Shown here in pieces: positions 24,302 to 35,235 of a DNA stretch of 64,000 nucleotides (position 1 is its first letter; each line of letters starts with the position of its first letter). This DNA is from SVTX01 sp045602385. Its GTDB lineage: Bacteria > Bacillota > Clostridia > Oscillospirales > CAG-272. The DNA lies in the NCBI GenBank assembly GCA_045602385.1, contig JAZSBL010000025.1:7054-71053 (forward strand). Direction: 5' to 3'. The notes under the pieces were generated by a model. It ran no database searches. It was not told where the DNA came from and saw nothing but the letters and a program-made list of their open reading frames with translations. Made by a program: the position numbers and the translations under genes.

Positions 24302-25765
24302 GTGATAAGCTGTAAAAACAAAATTGTCGCTGCAATTGCCGAATTTCAGACGTCACGCGCGTACCCCGCGATCTTCGCCGCACTGTGTGCGATCTCAGGC
24401 TTGTGCGACATGCGTGTATATATTCCTATTCTTATAATACTCTGCGCCCTCGTTCTCTTCTCTGCGCTCTTCGTCAATGACAACAAGGTCTTGCTTGTGC
24501 CGATGCTGATGATATATTACGCGCTTGGAACCGATAATAAGGACACCTACGACGCAACAAACGGAGATGTTTTTGCCTCTATTGATCCTACGGCATGGAA
24601 CGTCATCGTGGTTCTTGCAATAATCGCGGTGTCCGTTCTGATCGCCAGATTTGCGATCGACGGCACCTTCAAGTCCGCCGCAAGGTCCGCCGGCCGCGCG
24701 TTTTGGGGAATTCTTCTTATAGATGCGGCCCTTCTGACAAACGGTCTGTTCTTTCCCGGATGGACGGTGAATAATCTTTTGTGGGGGCTTTTGCTCGCGT
24801 TCTTCCTGACCGCGTTTTATTTGATATTCTGCTCCGTTATCAAGAGTCATGACGGTCAAATCATCGTTTATGCCTGCAAGATCGCGGTGCTTACATCTTA
24901 TATTATTTTCGCACAAATGATTTTCAAGATAATCAGCGCGCTTGCAACCGATACTCTGGTGTTTTTCAATGAAGCCACCAACAGATGGGTGCTAGACCGA
25001 AATCAACTCTCCATGTCATGGGGAATTACAACCATAGTGGGCGGCGTTCTTATACTCGGAATCCCCGCCGCCCTGTATCTGGCAAGAAATGAAAAGCGCC
25101 CTATTATATATTCCGTTTCCGCAATTCTGTTTGCCGCAACGCCATTTATAATGAACACACGCTCCTCGATGCTTACCGGAACGATCCTCCTATTTGTTGG
25201 CGCAATCGTTGTATGTGTATCGGGAAAAAACAAACGTATAAATCTCCTATTCTTCTCATCTCTGCTTGCGACTGTGACATTGGCTATAATAGGTGTGTGT
25301 ATATATTTAGACAGCACCGGTAGGCTTTCCTACTATCTGAAGGAATTATGGCTCTTGGCGCGGTTTGACGTCCTTGATGATAGACTGGCTCTCCTTCACA
25401 TAGGCGAGCAGCACTTCCTGTTGAGCCCGGCCTTTGGTGTAGGTCTGCTTGAAGGGGCTGCACCCGAAGGATTGGCGTTCGACAACGTCTTTGCGAACAT
25501 GTACCACAACATAGTCGTTCAGTTTGCTTCATCCATGGGATGTGTGGGGATTGTCGCATTTATATTCCACTTAAAGGACTTCTTTGCGGTTGGATTAAAG
25601 AAACCGCGCTCGGGAAGAATTCTGCTTTTGCTTATACCTGCGGCAATAATTCTTATTTCGCTTGCGGATAACTTTTTCTTCTATCCCAACTTCATGATAT
25701 TCTACGCCGCGTTCTGGGCATTGGCAGAAAAGGATGCGGATATAACCAAAGAACGGTTTAGCTAA
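24302..25765 (+). CDS. O-antigen ligase/polymerase-like membrane protein
   Basis: Protein of 487 residues with about twelve hydrophobic helices. The large loop between the last helices contains SPAFGVGLLEG and ANMYHNIVVQFASSMG, the His-Asn pattern of the Wzy_C/WaaL family that joins glycan chains to an acceptor. The start is a GTG with AAGGAG about 8 bases upstream. It is transcribed toward the polysaccharide operon from its own promoter and shares a terminator with it. It may attach the polymer made by the operon to a lipid or wall acceptor; that is inference. The stop codon lies within the loop of the terminator hairpin. Confidence 0.75.
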   Translation: MISCKNKIVAAIAEFQTSRAYPAIFAALCAISGLCDMRVYIPILIILCALVLFSALFVNDNKVLLVPMLMIYYALGTDNKDTYDATNGDVFASIDPTAWNVIVVLAIIAVSVLIARFAIDGTFKSAARSAGRAFWGILLIDAALLTNGLFFPGWTVNNLLWGLLLAFFLTAFYLIFCSVIKSHDGQIIVYACKIAVLTSYIIFAQMIFKIISALATDTLVFFNEATNRWVLDRNQLSMSWGITTIVGGVLILGIPAALYLARNEKRPIIYSVSAILFAATPFIMNTRSSMLTGTILLFVGAIVVCVSGKNKRINLLFFSSLLATVTLAIIGVCIYLDSTGRLSYYLKELWLLARFDVLDDRLALLHIGEQHFLLSPAFGVGLLEGAAPEGLAFDNVFANMYHNIVVQFASSMGCVGIVAFIFHLKDFFAVGLKKPRSGRILLLLIPAAIILISLADNFFFYPNFMIFYAAFWALAEKDADITKERFS

Positions 25766-25780
25766 GCTAAACCGTTCTTT
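25748..25780. terminator. Bidirectional terminator between the convergent ligase-like gene and the polysaccharide operon
   Basis: AAAGAACGGTTTAGC pairs with GCTAAACCGTTCTTT around a 3-base loop; T-rich on the right (ATTTTAATCC). It overlaps the final codons of both neighbouring genes. Confidence 0.92.
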
Positions 25781-26948
25781 ATTTTAATCCAACGTCCTTC
25801 ATAAGAGTCTTTAATGCTCTGAATTCCCTGTCGGATAAATTGTGTGTCGCCTTGATCTCCTTTGCCGCGCTTCTTGCCCTGCCCGGAGATATCAGCTTAA
25901 ACCACCTTGCGATCTGGCAAAACGGTAAAAGCCACTTGTGTTTTTTTAGTATTGGGTAAGAATACTTTATGCTGTCGTATGGCATGAATACTCGGCTGAG
26001 TATATATCCTCTGCCGCCGCCCGCCTTTTCCTTGGCAAGCAATATCGCGTTTGACTTGGAGCCATACGCGCCGCACCGCAGAACAAACACCTCTACCCTC
26101 TTGCCAAGTGAGCCAAGCTCTCCCGAGCCAAACCAAAAGGATGAAAGCTCCCTCGCCACGCATTCAAAGACCTCAAGTCCTCCGCGGCGCAAAAGCTCAA
26201 CTCTCTTTTTCTCGTTGCCGTCCTCTCGGCACAGCAAGCAGAGATCGAGGAATGGTCGCACACCTATTCCGCCGTCCTCAAAATGCTTGGCGGTGTGCGC
26301 TACGTGATAGAAATAGAACATCTCGTCGTAAAGCAGCTTGTGGTGCTTCTTGCCCTGCGCGTTTTCGGTATAGGACCGGACGTCCAGCGCAACTGCGCGC
26401 GAGCTTTCCGCGCGATCCTCCTCCAAAAGGTCATAATGCAGCTCTATATGAACCTTGCCGGGGGCGTCAAAGGATACGTCGTGCAGGCTCTCCTTGGCCT
26501 TTTTGTAACCAAGCAAGCATACCATGCACTCCTCTGCGCGCGCAAGGTCTTCTTTTTTTACAAGAATATCAATATCGCAGCTTGTCCTCATCCACGGCTC
26601 CGGGTAAAGCCCTCTCATCACCGCGCCCTTGAGCGGAATAAAATCTATTTCCGAATTTTCGAATGCGTCACAGATACGCGCAAGCTCAAAGTCCTGCCTC
26701 TCCTGACGTATAAGGGCGGTAAACTGCTCTGCCTCAAACAAGGCAAAGCTTGGGTCTTCCTCTCCTATAAGATTGTTTTTGACAAGCACGTGGCCGACAA
26801 GATGCGCCATGTCGTTGCGCTTGGCATATTTATATATCTCGTCAAGGCTTGTCTTTATCTTCTCTCGCTCGTCGGATGTTATGCTTGCGCTTGCGCCGAG
26901 CTCGGCGGCAAGGAGCCTAAACACCGCGCGAATGGTCGATATCGTCAT
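25779..26948 (-). CDS. Nucleotidyltransferase-fold protein (NTP_transf_5 type), distal gene of the polysaccharide operon
   Basis: Protein of 389 residues. The nucleotidyltransferase-like motif is visible: DFIPLKGAVMRGLYPEPWMR then SCDIDILVKKEDL, with the DxD pair. A helical region with His residues follows (HYDLLEED, FYFYHVAHTAKHFEDGGIG). A relative of the protein at 31703-32884 in the same operon. NTP_transf_5 proteins are frequent in capsule loci of Bacillota and their substrate is not established. AGGAGG precedes the ATG by 7 bases. It ends the operon, and the terminator overlaps its stop. Confidence 0.8.
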   Translation of the reverse strand: MTISTIRAVFRLLAAELGASASITSDEREKIKTSLDEIYKYAKRNDMAHLVGHVLVKNNLIGEEDPSFALFEAEQFTALIRQERQDFELARICDAFENSEIDFIPLKGAVMRGLYPEPWMRTSCDIDILVKKEDLARAEECMVCLLGYKKAKESLHDVSFDAPGKVHIELHYDLLEEDRAESSRAVALDVRSYTENAQGKKHHKLLYDEMFYFYHVAHTAKHFEDGGIGVRPFLDLCLLCREDGNEKKRVELLRRGGLEVFECVARELSSFWFGSGELGSLGKRVEVFVLRCGAYGSKSNAILLAKEKAGGGRGYILSRVFMPYDSIKYSYPILKKHKWLLPFCQIARWFKLISPGRARSAAKEIKATHNLSDREFRALKTLMKDVGLK

Positions 26949-26977
26949 CCTGTCGCCTCCTCTTTCGCGTTTTTTGT

Positions 26978-28145
26978 TTAGAATTTTCTCCAGACCATCT
27001 TGTTTACTACGCCGACGTAGGACTGAATGATCTTAACTACCTTTGTAGATACGTTCTCCTCGACATAATCGGGGACGGGAATACCGTAGTCGCCGTTTCT
27101 ATTCATCTCAACGGCTGTTTCAACCGACTGCAAAAGTCCGACCTCGTCAATGCCCGAAAGAATGAAGCAGGCCTTATCGAGCGCCTCGGGGCGCTCTGTG
27201 CTTGTACGGATGCAGATCGCCGGGAAGGGCTTGCCTATTGAGGTAAAGAAGCTCGATTCCTCGGGGAGCGTTCCGCTGTCCGATACGACCGCAAAGGCAT
27301 TCATCTGCAAACAGTTGTAGTCGTGGAATCCGAGAGGCTCGTGCTGAATCACTCTCTTGTCAAGCTTAAATCCGCTTGCGGCAAGACGGTTGCGGCTTCT
27401 GGGGTGGCAGGAATAAAGAATGGGCATATCGTACTTCTCTGCCATCTTATTTATTGCAGTGAAAAGACTGTTGAAGTTCTTTTCGGTGTCGATATTTTCC
27501 TCTCTGTGGGCAGACAAAAGAATGTATTTGCCCTTTTCAAGTCCAAGACGCGCATGAATGTCCGATGCCTCGATCTCGGAAAGGTTGTTTTTGAGAACCT
27601 CTGCCATGGGAGAGCCTGTTACGTAAACTCTCTCCTTGGGGAGTCCGCACTCGTGGAGATACTTGCGAGCATGTTCTGAATATGCGAGGTTGACGTCGGA
27701 AATAATATCAACGATGCGGCGGTTGGTCTCCTCGGGAAGGCACTCGTCCTTACACCTGTTGCCCGCCTCCATGTGAAAGATCGGAATATGCAATCTCTTT
27801 GCACCGATCACGGACAAGCAAGAGTTGGTGTCACCAAGTACAAGCACCGCGTCGGGCTTAAGCTCCGCCATAAGCTTGTACGACTTTGCGATGATATTAC
27901 CGCAGGTCTCGCCAAGATCCGCACCGACCGCATCAAGATACGCCTCGGGAGCGTCAAGCTTGAGATCCTTGAAGAACACTCCGTTGAGGTTATAGTCGTA
28001 GTTCTGTCCCGTGTGAACGAGAACCGTGTCAAAGTATGTACGGCACTTGTTTATTACCGCCGCAAGACGAATTATCTCGGGGCGTGTGCCGACGATTATC
28101 ATAAGCTTTAATTTTCCGTTGTTCTTAAACATCGCATTCGAATTG

Positions 28146-28153
<8 letters not shown>
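26978..28153 (-). CDS. capG: UDP-N-acetyl sugar 2-epimerase, CapG/FnlC type
   Basis: Protein of 391 residues of the WecB-like epimerase family: LMIIVGTRPEIIRLAAVI, VHTGQNYDYNLNGVFF, VLVLGDTNSC, FHMEAGNRCKDECLPEETNR, SAHREENIDTEKNF, SDSGTLPEESSF. The GNRC...PEETNR form and the presence of CapE and CapF in the same operon point to the last step of UDP-N-acetyl-L-fucosamine synthesis rather than plain UDP-GlcNAc 2-epimerase. The ATG lies 8 bases inside the end of the repeat-bearing acyltransferase gene, so its translation may be affected by that gene's on/off state. Confidence 0.9.
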
Positions 28154-29210
<1,057 letters not shown>

Positions 29211-29282
29211 ATGTCAATACCCTTCCGCAAATATATCAAAAATTATTCCACAATTTCAAAAAAAGTATCCGGCTTGTTCGGG

Positions 29283-30500
29283 TTATGCCTCAACCGTAGG
29301 TTTTGTTTTGCTCAATTTGTTTTTTAATCTTGATTTACAAGCGGCTGTTATTTTCTCTATTTGTCTTACAAGTATGTGCAACAAAATTGCACTAATATAG
29401 ATAAGCGGTAATGTAATAGCAAATGCGAGACAAGCAGCAATATTGTAATCATACTTGTTTATTAGCATCATAAATGCTCCTGCTTCAACGGATAGCATCA
29501 ACGGCCAATGTATCGCATAAACCTCAAATGATATTTTTCCTAACCATCTAAAAAGCTTAAACTCGAATATGCGCTGCATTACGGAAGATTTCATTGTTAC
29601 AAAAATAATTAGTGCAATTCCTACGGCACGTAGTAATTTCGTGTCCAAATAAGGTATTTTGCCCCATAATGAATATATACCCGTAAAATACATCGGACAC
29701 GCAGCAAAATACAATCCTACCGCATAACAACAAATCCAAAACCACTTTTTGTGCAATATATTTTCATAATACCTACCAAGCAGGGTCTCATTTTTGTTAA
29801 ACAACAAATCAGCTACAAAAATCCCCAAAAAGAATGGGATGTATTGCGGTAAATGTTGAACAAAAAGCGCTGCACTAACAGCGATATATGATAGCCTACG
29901 ATATTTCGAGTCTTTCAAAACATAGCATGCCACCATTGAGAAAACATATCCCCAAAACTCATATCTAATAGTCCAAAACGGCCCAACATAGTCGCTCATA
30001 CGACAAAAAGGATTAAAGAAAATATTTTTTAGGAGATTCATGATTGACGGTGTAAAATTGCAATAATCATCCAAGAAATCACCGTATGGTACTTTGTCCA
30101 AGATATTTAAATGATTTTGCAATCCAAACACCATGCAAACATAAGTAAACAACGTAGCCAAAAGAACTATCGGTAACAATCTAAAATAACGGTTTGCACA
30201 TTTTTTAATGACGTCTTCTCCGGAAGGCTTTTTTGTAAACACAGAAATGCCTACCAAAAGTCCCGTAAGGACAAAGAAATATCTTACTGCGATATCTCCA
30301 TTTACTAAAATAGATAGCGGCGTTTTTGCAAAAACAGTCAAAATGCTTTCATCTTGCTCTGCAAACTTTTCAAAATACATTTGCGGGAAGTAAACACATA
30401 TAAAATGACAGATAATCACGTTAATCGCCATCAATCCTCTTAAACCGTCAAGAAATTCAAATTTTCCGGCTTTGGGTTTGATCGTTAAGTTGTTGTCCAT
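29283..30500 (-). CDS. Membrane acyltransferase (acyltransferase 3 family)
   Basis: Protein of 405 residues. FEFLDGLRGLMAINVIICHF is the typical first helix with the catalytic His, followed by YFFVLTGLLVGISVF with the family's R/GxxxG region. About ten membrane helices. Likely O-acyl transfer to the surface polysaccharide. The ATG at 30500 is one base past the capF stop (TAATATG) and has GGTGGA upstream. It is not closely similar to the neighbouring repeat-bearing acyltransferase. Like it, this gene is AT-rich compared with the rest of the operon, suggesting the pair came in together. Confidence 0.88.
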   Translation of the reverse strand: MDNNLTIKPKAGKFEFLDGLRGLMAINVIICHFICVYFPQMYFEKFAEQDESILTVFAKTPLSILVNGDIAVRYFFVLTGLLVGISVFTKKPSGEDVIKKCANRYFRLLPIVLLATLFTYVCMVFGLQNHLNILDKVPYGDFLDDYCNFTPSIMNLLKNIFFNPFCRMSDYVGPFWTIRYEFWGYVFSMVACYVLKDSKYRRLSYIAVSAALFVQHLPQYIPFFLGIFVADLLFNKNETLLGRYYENILHKKWFWICCYAVGLYFAACPMYFTGIYSLWGKIPYLDTKLLRAVGIALIIFVTMKSSVMQRIFEFKLFRWLGKISFEVYAIHWPLMLSVEAGAFMMLINKYDYNIAACLAFAITLPLIYISAILLHILVRQIEKITAACKSRLKNKLSKTKPTVEA

Positions 30501-30501
30501 A

Positions 30502-31701
30502 TTATTCCACCGCCTCAAAAAATGTATCCGGCTTGTTCGGGTCAAACTGCTCGTTTGCCCACATGAGCGTTACGAGATCGTCCGTGTCCGAAAGATTTAT
30601 AATATTGTGAGTGTATCCCGGCAGCATATGCACCGCCTCAATCCTCTCACCACTGACTTCAAAATTAAGCACCTCGTCAGAGCCGATTCTTCTCTGCTGT
30701 ATGAGCGCACTGCCCGAAACGACGATGAAGAACTCCCACTTGGTGTTGTGCCAATGCTGACCCTTGGTGATTCCCGGATTTGAGATATTTACCGAGAACT
30801 GACCGCAATTTGCGGTTTTAAGCAGCTCGGTAAAGCTTCCCCTCGCGTCAATATTCATCTTCAAGGGGAAGGACGCCTTTTCTCGCGGGATATAAGAGAG
30901 ATAGGTACTATACAGCTTCTTTGCAAAGCTTCCCTTAGGTATCTCGGGCATAACAAGCGTCGCGGGCTGATTCTTAAAGGATTCAAGCAGCTCTACTATC
31001 TCACCTAAGGTCACCTTGTGCGTCACAGGCGCGGCACAATATTTGCCACCATCGCAAAGAACGGTATTTATACCGTCAAACTCACAGCGATGCTCCTTGC
31101 CTTCAAGCGCATCAAGCATCTCCTCGACGAGATCGTCGATATAGAGAAGCTCAAGCTGAACCGTGGCATCATTTACAGTGATGGGAAGATCGTTTGCGAT
31201 ATTGTTGCAGAACGTAGCGACCGCGCTGTTATAATTCGGTCTGCACCACTTGCCGAAAAGGTTCGGGAAACGGTAGACAAGCACCTTTGCGCCCATCTCC
31301 TCGCCGTATGCAAACACAAGCTCCTCGCCCGCCTTCTTGCTTCTGCCGTAATCGGAATCATATCTGCCGATGCAGGTCGCCTGAATCGAGCTTGACACCA
31401 TCACGGGGCACTTGTTATTATACTTTTTTAGTGTATCGAGAAGTGTTGACGCAAAGCCAAAATTGCCCTGCATAAACTCCTCGGGATTCTGCGGGCGGTT
31501 TACTCCCGCAAGATTGAATACGAAATCCGACTTCGCGCATGCCTCATCAAGTAATGCCGCGGGGGAATCAATATCGTATTCGTATATCTCCTCTATGGCA
31601 AGCGCGGGGTGTGTCCTGTCCTTGCCGTCTTTTATGTTTTTTAGCGCCGCGCAAAGATTCTTTCCTACAAATCCCTTAGCGCCTGTTACAAGTATTTTCA
31701 T
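30502..31701 (-). CDS. capF: Bifunctional UDP-sugar epimerase/reductase, CapF/FnlB type
   Basis: Protein of 399 residues in two domains. Residues 1-about 250 are an SDR (MKILVTGAKGFVGKNLCAAL; FNLAGVNRPQNPEEFMQGN; YGRSKKAGEELVF with the YxxxK pair). Residues about 265-399 are a cupin (GQFSVNISNPGITKGQHWHN; HMLPGYTHNIINL with metal-binding His). This SDR-cupin fusion is diagnostic of CapF, which makes UDP-N-acetyl-6-deoxy-L-talosamine. The ATG at 31701 has GAGG 6 bases upstream. It follows the nucleotidyltransferase gene by one base. Confidence 0.95.
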   Translation of the reverse strand: MKILVTGAKGFVGKNLCAALKNIKDGKDRTHPALAIEEIYEYDIDSPAALLDEACAKSDFVFNLAGVNRPQNPEEFMQGNFGFASTLLDTLKKYNNKCPVMVSSSIQATCIGRYDSDYGRSKKAGEELVFAYGEEMGAKVLVYRFPNLFGKWCRPNYNSAVATFCNNIANDLPITVNDATVQLELLYIDDLVEEMLDALEGKEHRCEFDGINTVLCDGGKYCAAPVTHKVTLGEIVELLESFKNQPATLVMPEIPKGSFAKKLYSTYLSYIPREKASFPLKMNIDARGSFTELLKTANCGQFSVNISNPGITKGQHWHNTKWEFFIVVSGSALIQQRRIGSDEVLNFEVSGERIEAVHMLPGYTHNIINLSDTDDLVTLMWANEQFDPNKPDTFFEAVE

Positions 31702-31702
31702 C

Positions 31703-32884
31703 TTATACCTCAAAATTAAAGTCGAGTCCGACCAGCTTAAGCTCTGCCTTGTAAGATTCTATCTCTGAAGCATTGATGGCGGAAATGCTCTCCCGTTCGC
31801 GCCTTATGTGATCTCGTCTGAACAGTAGCACGGTCACAAGTCGTCCTGCCCAGGCAAATGGCAGAAGAATTGGGCATTTTCTAAGCCACGGACGATCCTC
31901 ACACATGGTTTTAAAGCTCGGAAAAACAGCGCTCCAAAATCTCTTTTTTCTCACCTTATCCGCGTCCGCACCATTTGCAAGCGCGGCGGCCTCATAGCGC
32001 GAGCGGTCCTTAGTTGTTCCGTACACACCACCGCTAAACACCTTTTGGGTGATAAAGTCCGTTACCTCATCGCCCTCCGCATCCTTGAACCATACGTCAA
32101 GAGTTTTCACTATGTTTTTATAAAACTCGGCTATTCCAAGCTGCTCCAATGTGGCATGTACATACTCGTGGTCTATATCTGCATTCGCCTCAAGCAAAAC
32201 GTGTATGTCAACAAGGTGCTTTATACCTATTCCGGCATATCTGTAATGCTTGGTAAAATGAGATACGAGGTATATAAGCTCGTTTTCCGCGCTCAACGTG
32301 TACTCGTGTCCGCCATCTGCCACTTTTTGCGCGTGATCCCAGCCGTCACCGAAGTATGCATAAAGATCCTTTGTATACGAAGGGATAATTCTCTTGTGCA
32401 GCTCTATGCCAAGATCGCCTTTTTTCCAGACCCACTCGTGATCACTGGTAAGCAGATGCTTATATCCGAGAGTCTCCATAAGCAGCTCTATTCTGCCCAT
32501 CTGCTCCTTGCGGATAAGCACGTCCGCATCGCCAAGAAGTCGCATCTCACTGCACGGATACAGTCGTTTTATTACCGAGCCCTTTAGCCTCATGTAATCC
32601 ACTCCGTTTTTCTCAAACGCGAGGCAGAGAGTTTCAAGCTCGCTCTCTTGATTTTGATTCAGCAGAGCCAAAAACATGGCAGAGGCGTATATTTTGCGCT
32701 TTTCGTCATGAGATACGAATTCCTGCAGGTCTCTGCCACCATAATAGATAAGCGGCATTATCTGCTGACTTTTGGCAAATTCGTACAGCCTTGAATAGTC
32801 AAAATCCTCCGGGAGAGGAGTATTCTGAGCCTTCAACGCATTGTTTATGAGGATAATTACTCCTCTCTCAAAGCTTGATAGCAT
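31703..32884 (-). CDS. Nucleotidyltransferase-fold protein (NTP_transf_5 type)
   Basis: Protein of 393 residues. Motifs YMRLKGSVIKRLYPCSEMR and LGDADVLIRKEQM match those of the operon's last gene (FIPLKGAVMRGLYPEPWMR, SCDIDILVKKEDL), so the two are paralogues. Conserved helical region with HFTKHYRYAGIGIKHLVDI and GIELHKRIIP. Substrate unknown. It sits between capE and capF; its ATG shares one base with the capE stop (TAATG), so the three are coupled. The strict linkage to the FucNAc genes suggests a role in building or modifying this glycan. Confidence 0.8.
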   Translation of the reverse strand: MLSSFERGVIILINNALKAQNTPLPEDFDYSRLYEFAKSQQIMPLIYYGGRDLQEFVSHDEKRKIYASAMFLALLNQNQESELETLCLAFEKNGVDYMRLKGSVIKRLYPCSEMRLLGDADVLIRKEQMGRIELLMETLGYKHLLTSDHEWVWKKGDLGIELHKRIIPSYTKDLYAYFGDGWDHAQKVADGGHEYTLSAENELIYLVSHFTKHYRYAGIGIKHLVDIHVLLEANADIDHEYVHATLEQLGIAEFYKNIVKTLDVWFKDAEGDEVTDFITQKVFSGGVYGTTKDRSRYEAAALANGADADKVRKKRFWSAVFPSFKTMCEDRPWLRKCPILLPFAWAGRLVTVLLFRRDHIRRERESISAINASEIESYKAELKLVGLDFNFEV

Positions 32885-33930
32885 TATTTTGCGTCCTTTG
32901 CGATTTCCTGTCTGATATATTCAAGCGAAAGAAGCTTTTGCTTTACCTCTTCAACGTCAAGAAGCTGGGTATTGTGAGAATTGAACTCAGTAAGAGTATT
33001 TCTCTCTGTATCACCCTTGTTGAAGTACTTATCGTAGTTGAGTCCGCGCTTGTCGCAGGGCACGCGATAGAACTCGCCCATATCGATGGCGTTTGCGCAT
33101 TCTTCGTTTGTAAGAAGTGTTTCATACATCTTCTCTCCGTGACGGATACCGATGACTTTGATGTCCTCCTTGTTACCGCCGAACAGCTCGCAGACGGCCT
33201 CCGCCTGTGTTTTGATAGTACAAGCGGGCGCCTTCTGAACAAGGATATCTCCGCTCTCTCCGTTCGCAAACGCGAACAACACAAGGTCTACCGCCTCGTC
33301 AAGCGACATAATAAATCTTGTCATCGTGGGATCTGTTACCGTAATGGGGTTGCCTGCTTTGATCTGGTCGATCCAAAGCGGAATTACAGAACCGCGGGAG
33401 CACATTACGTTGCCGTATCTCGTGCAGCAGATCTTGGTCTGCTCGGGTTTTACCGTTCTCGACTTCGCAACGATGACCTTCTCCATCATCGCCTTGCTCG
33501 TTCCCATCGCGTTTACGGGGTACGCCGCCTTGTCGGTGGAAAGGCATACTACGTTCTTAACTCCCGCATCTATTGCCGCGGTCAGCACGTTCTCTGTACC
33601 GATTACGTTGGTCTTTACCGCCTCAATGGGGAAAAACTCGCATGAGGGCACCTGCTTGAGTGCCGCCGCGTGTAATATGTAGTCAACACCGTGCATCGCG
33701 TTGCGTACGCTTGCGATATCGCGCACGTCGCCGATATAGAACTTGATCTTCTCCGCTACCTCGGGCATCTTAGCCTGAAACTCGTGGCGCATGTCGTCCT
33801 GCTTCTTCTCGTCGCGCGAGAAGATTCTGATCTCACCGATATCGGTGTCAAGAAAGCGGTTAAGCACCGCGTTACCAAAGGAGCCTGTTCCTCCGGTGAT
33901 AAGTAATGTTTTGTCTTTGAAAAGTGACAT
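32884..33930 (-). CDS. capE: UDP-GlcNAc 4,6-dehydratase/5-epimerase, CapE/FnlA type
   Basis: Protein of 348 residues, SDR family: LLITGGTGSFGNAVLNRFL binds NADP, RIFSRDEKKQDDMRHEF, YIGDVRDIASVRNAM, ILHAAALKQVPSCEFFP, STDKAAYPVNAMGTSKAMME. The canonical Tyr of YxxxK is Met here (MGTSK), as I recall for CapE enzymes. It starts UDP-N-acetyl-L-fucosamine synthesis, CapF and CapG completing it. GGAG stands 9 bases before the ATG. The genes for the three steps are in order on the strand but separated by other genes. Confidence 0.95.
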   Translation of the reverse strand: MSLFKDKTLLITGGTGSFGNAVLNRFLDTDIGEIRIFSRDEKKQDDMRHEFQAKMPEVAEKIKFYIGDVRDIASVRNAMHGVDYILHAAALKQVPSCEFFPIEAVKTNVIGTENVLTAAIDAGVKNVVCLSTDKAAYPVNAMGTSKAMMEKVIVAKSRTVKPEQTKICCTRYGNVMCSRGSVIPLWIDQIKAGNPITVTDPTMTRFIMSLDEAVDLVLFAFANGESGDILVQKAPACTIKTQAEAVCELFGGNKEDIKVIGIRHGEKMYETLLTNEECANAIDMGEFYRVPCDKRGLNYDKYFNKGDTERNTLTEFNSHNTQLLDVEEVKQKLLSLEYIRQEIAKDAK

Positions 33931-33933
33931 GGT

Positions 33934-35235
33934 CTATTTCTCCATTTCGTTCCAATTTATATTTAAAACCATAATTTTATGCTTGCCTGTATGCGCTGTA
34001 TCAACCACGATCTTATCAAACGATCTGCCAAATCGAGGATGCAGATCGCTCCTGTATGCCGTTGCGTTGATCGGCGACTCGAATCTTGCCACCGTGTAAA
34101 GCTTCTCGGCTTGAGTGTCAAAGATCAACAGGTTTCTGTAATTTTCCGGATCTGCATAGGTGTCGGTCAACATGTATCTGCCGTTCAAGGTAAAGCCCGG
34201 ATGTCCGTCGATTACTAATTTTTCTTTATCATAACATCCTTTTTTTGTGCCATCTATTCCGTACACGTCGTAGCAACTGCTGGCGGCAAGCTTGTGATGC
34301 GCCTGCGCGTTAACGTGTCTTGAAAAGAATCGTCTGTAGATTTTTCTCAAAAATTGACCAAGCGCCCCCGTTTTCTGCGTAACCGCCGAGTAGGCGTTTC
34401 CAAGTGCCCTTCTCCTCACACTGAATATAACAAAACTATCGCTATCGATCCAGCCGAGATGCGACCAGGAATTCGTTTCCCAGCCCTTAAGGCAAGTCAA
34501 GATTTTACCGTCAGTGTCTGCAACAAAGCATCTGGTCCGAAAACCTCCGCCTGTGTCAAATCTGTGGTAAAAAGCAAATTTTGTACCTGTCGGGTCTAGC
34601 ATGATATGCTCCACCCAGTGCTTAGCCCCTGCAAATTCCTCGCGATAATCGGTATTTATGATCGTTTCTATATCAATGATCTTTTTGGTTGCCCCTGTAT
34701 TGAGATCCATCTTATATATGCCGTCAACGTCGGTTACCTGCTTGTTGTATCGCTCGTCGCGGATATATTCGTAGTGATATGCCCTGCACCAATACGCTCT
34801 CTCAAAATTAATTGTTATCGAGAAGGAGGCGTCGGGACTTATTCCGTATATTGCCATCGGCAAGGTTTTATAGATCGTTCCGTCTGTGTTATATATTCTT
34901 GCAACGTATTTGCCGTCCTCGGCATCGTTGAATACTATTCTTTCCTCGCCATCGTAGCTTATCCACTGCGACATAGCTCCCTGCTGCCAATTGCACGCAC
35001 GGGTGGTCGCAACGCGATGCCATTCCCCGTCCGGCAAAGAAAACCAACCAACGTCGATCGTATCATCCTGCAGGAAATTTCTCTCTTCGTCATCGCTATC
35101 CCATCTGTGACAAAGAAGCTTGTCCTCGTTTGAGCTTAGTGGGCAGTAATTATAATATCCAAACCAATATCGTGCGTCATCAGGGCTTTCAAAACCCACG
35201 TCCGCAAAATCGCTTATCAAATACTTTTTATCCAT
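33934..35235 (-). CDS. Soluble beta-propeller-like protein of the polysaccharide operon
   Basis: Protein of 433 residues with no signal peptide or membrane helix. It shows repeated blade-like units with Asp/Gly turns and aromatic strands: YNYCPLSSNEDKLLCHRWDS, YDGEERIVFNDAEDGKYVAR, ILTCLKGWETNSWSHLGW, GHPGFTLNGRYMLTDTYAD. The pattern resembles WD40/TolB-like propellers or oligogalacturonate-lyase-like folds; conserved His in AKHWVEHIMLDPTG and YHRFDTGG may be functional. The ATG at 35235 overlaps the end of wzx by 8 bases. Role unknown; its fixed place between flippase and capE suggests it acts on glycan precursors or regulates assembly in the cytoplasm. Confidence 0.65.
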   Translation of the reverse strand: MDKKYLISDFADVGFESPDDARYWFGYYNYCPLSSNEDKLLCHRWDSDDEERNFLQDDTIDVGWFSLPDGEWHRVATTRACNWQQGAMSQWISYDGEERIVFNDAEDGKYVARIYNTDGTIYKTLPMAIYGISPDASFSITINFERAYWCRAYHYEYIRDERYNKQVTDVDGIYKMDLNTGATKKIIDIETIINTDYREEFAGAKHWVEHIMLDPTGTKFAFYHRFDTGGGFRTRCFVADTDGKILTCLKGWETNSWSHLGWIDSDSFVIFSVRRRALGNAYSAVTQKTGALGQFLRKIYRRFFSRHVNAQAHHKLAASSCYDVYGIDGTKKGCYDKEKLVIDGHPGFTLNGRYMLTDTYADPENYRNLLIFDTQAEKLYTVARFESPINATAYRSDLHPRFGRSFDKIVVDTAHTGKHKIMVLNINWNEMEK

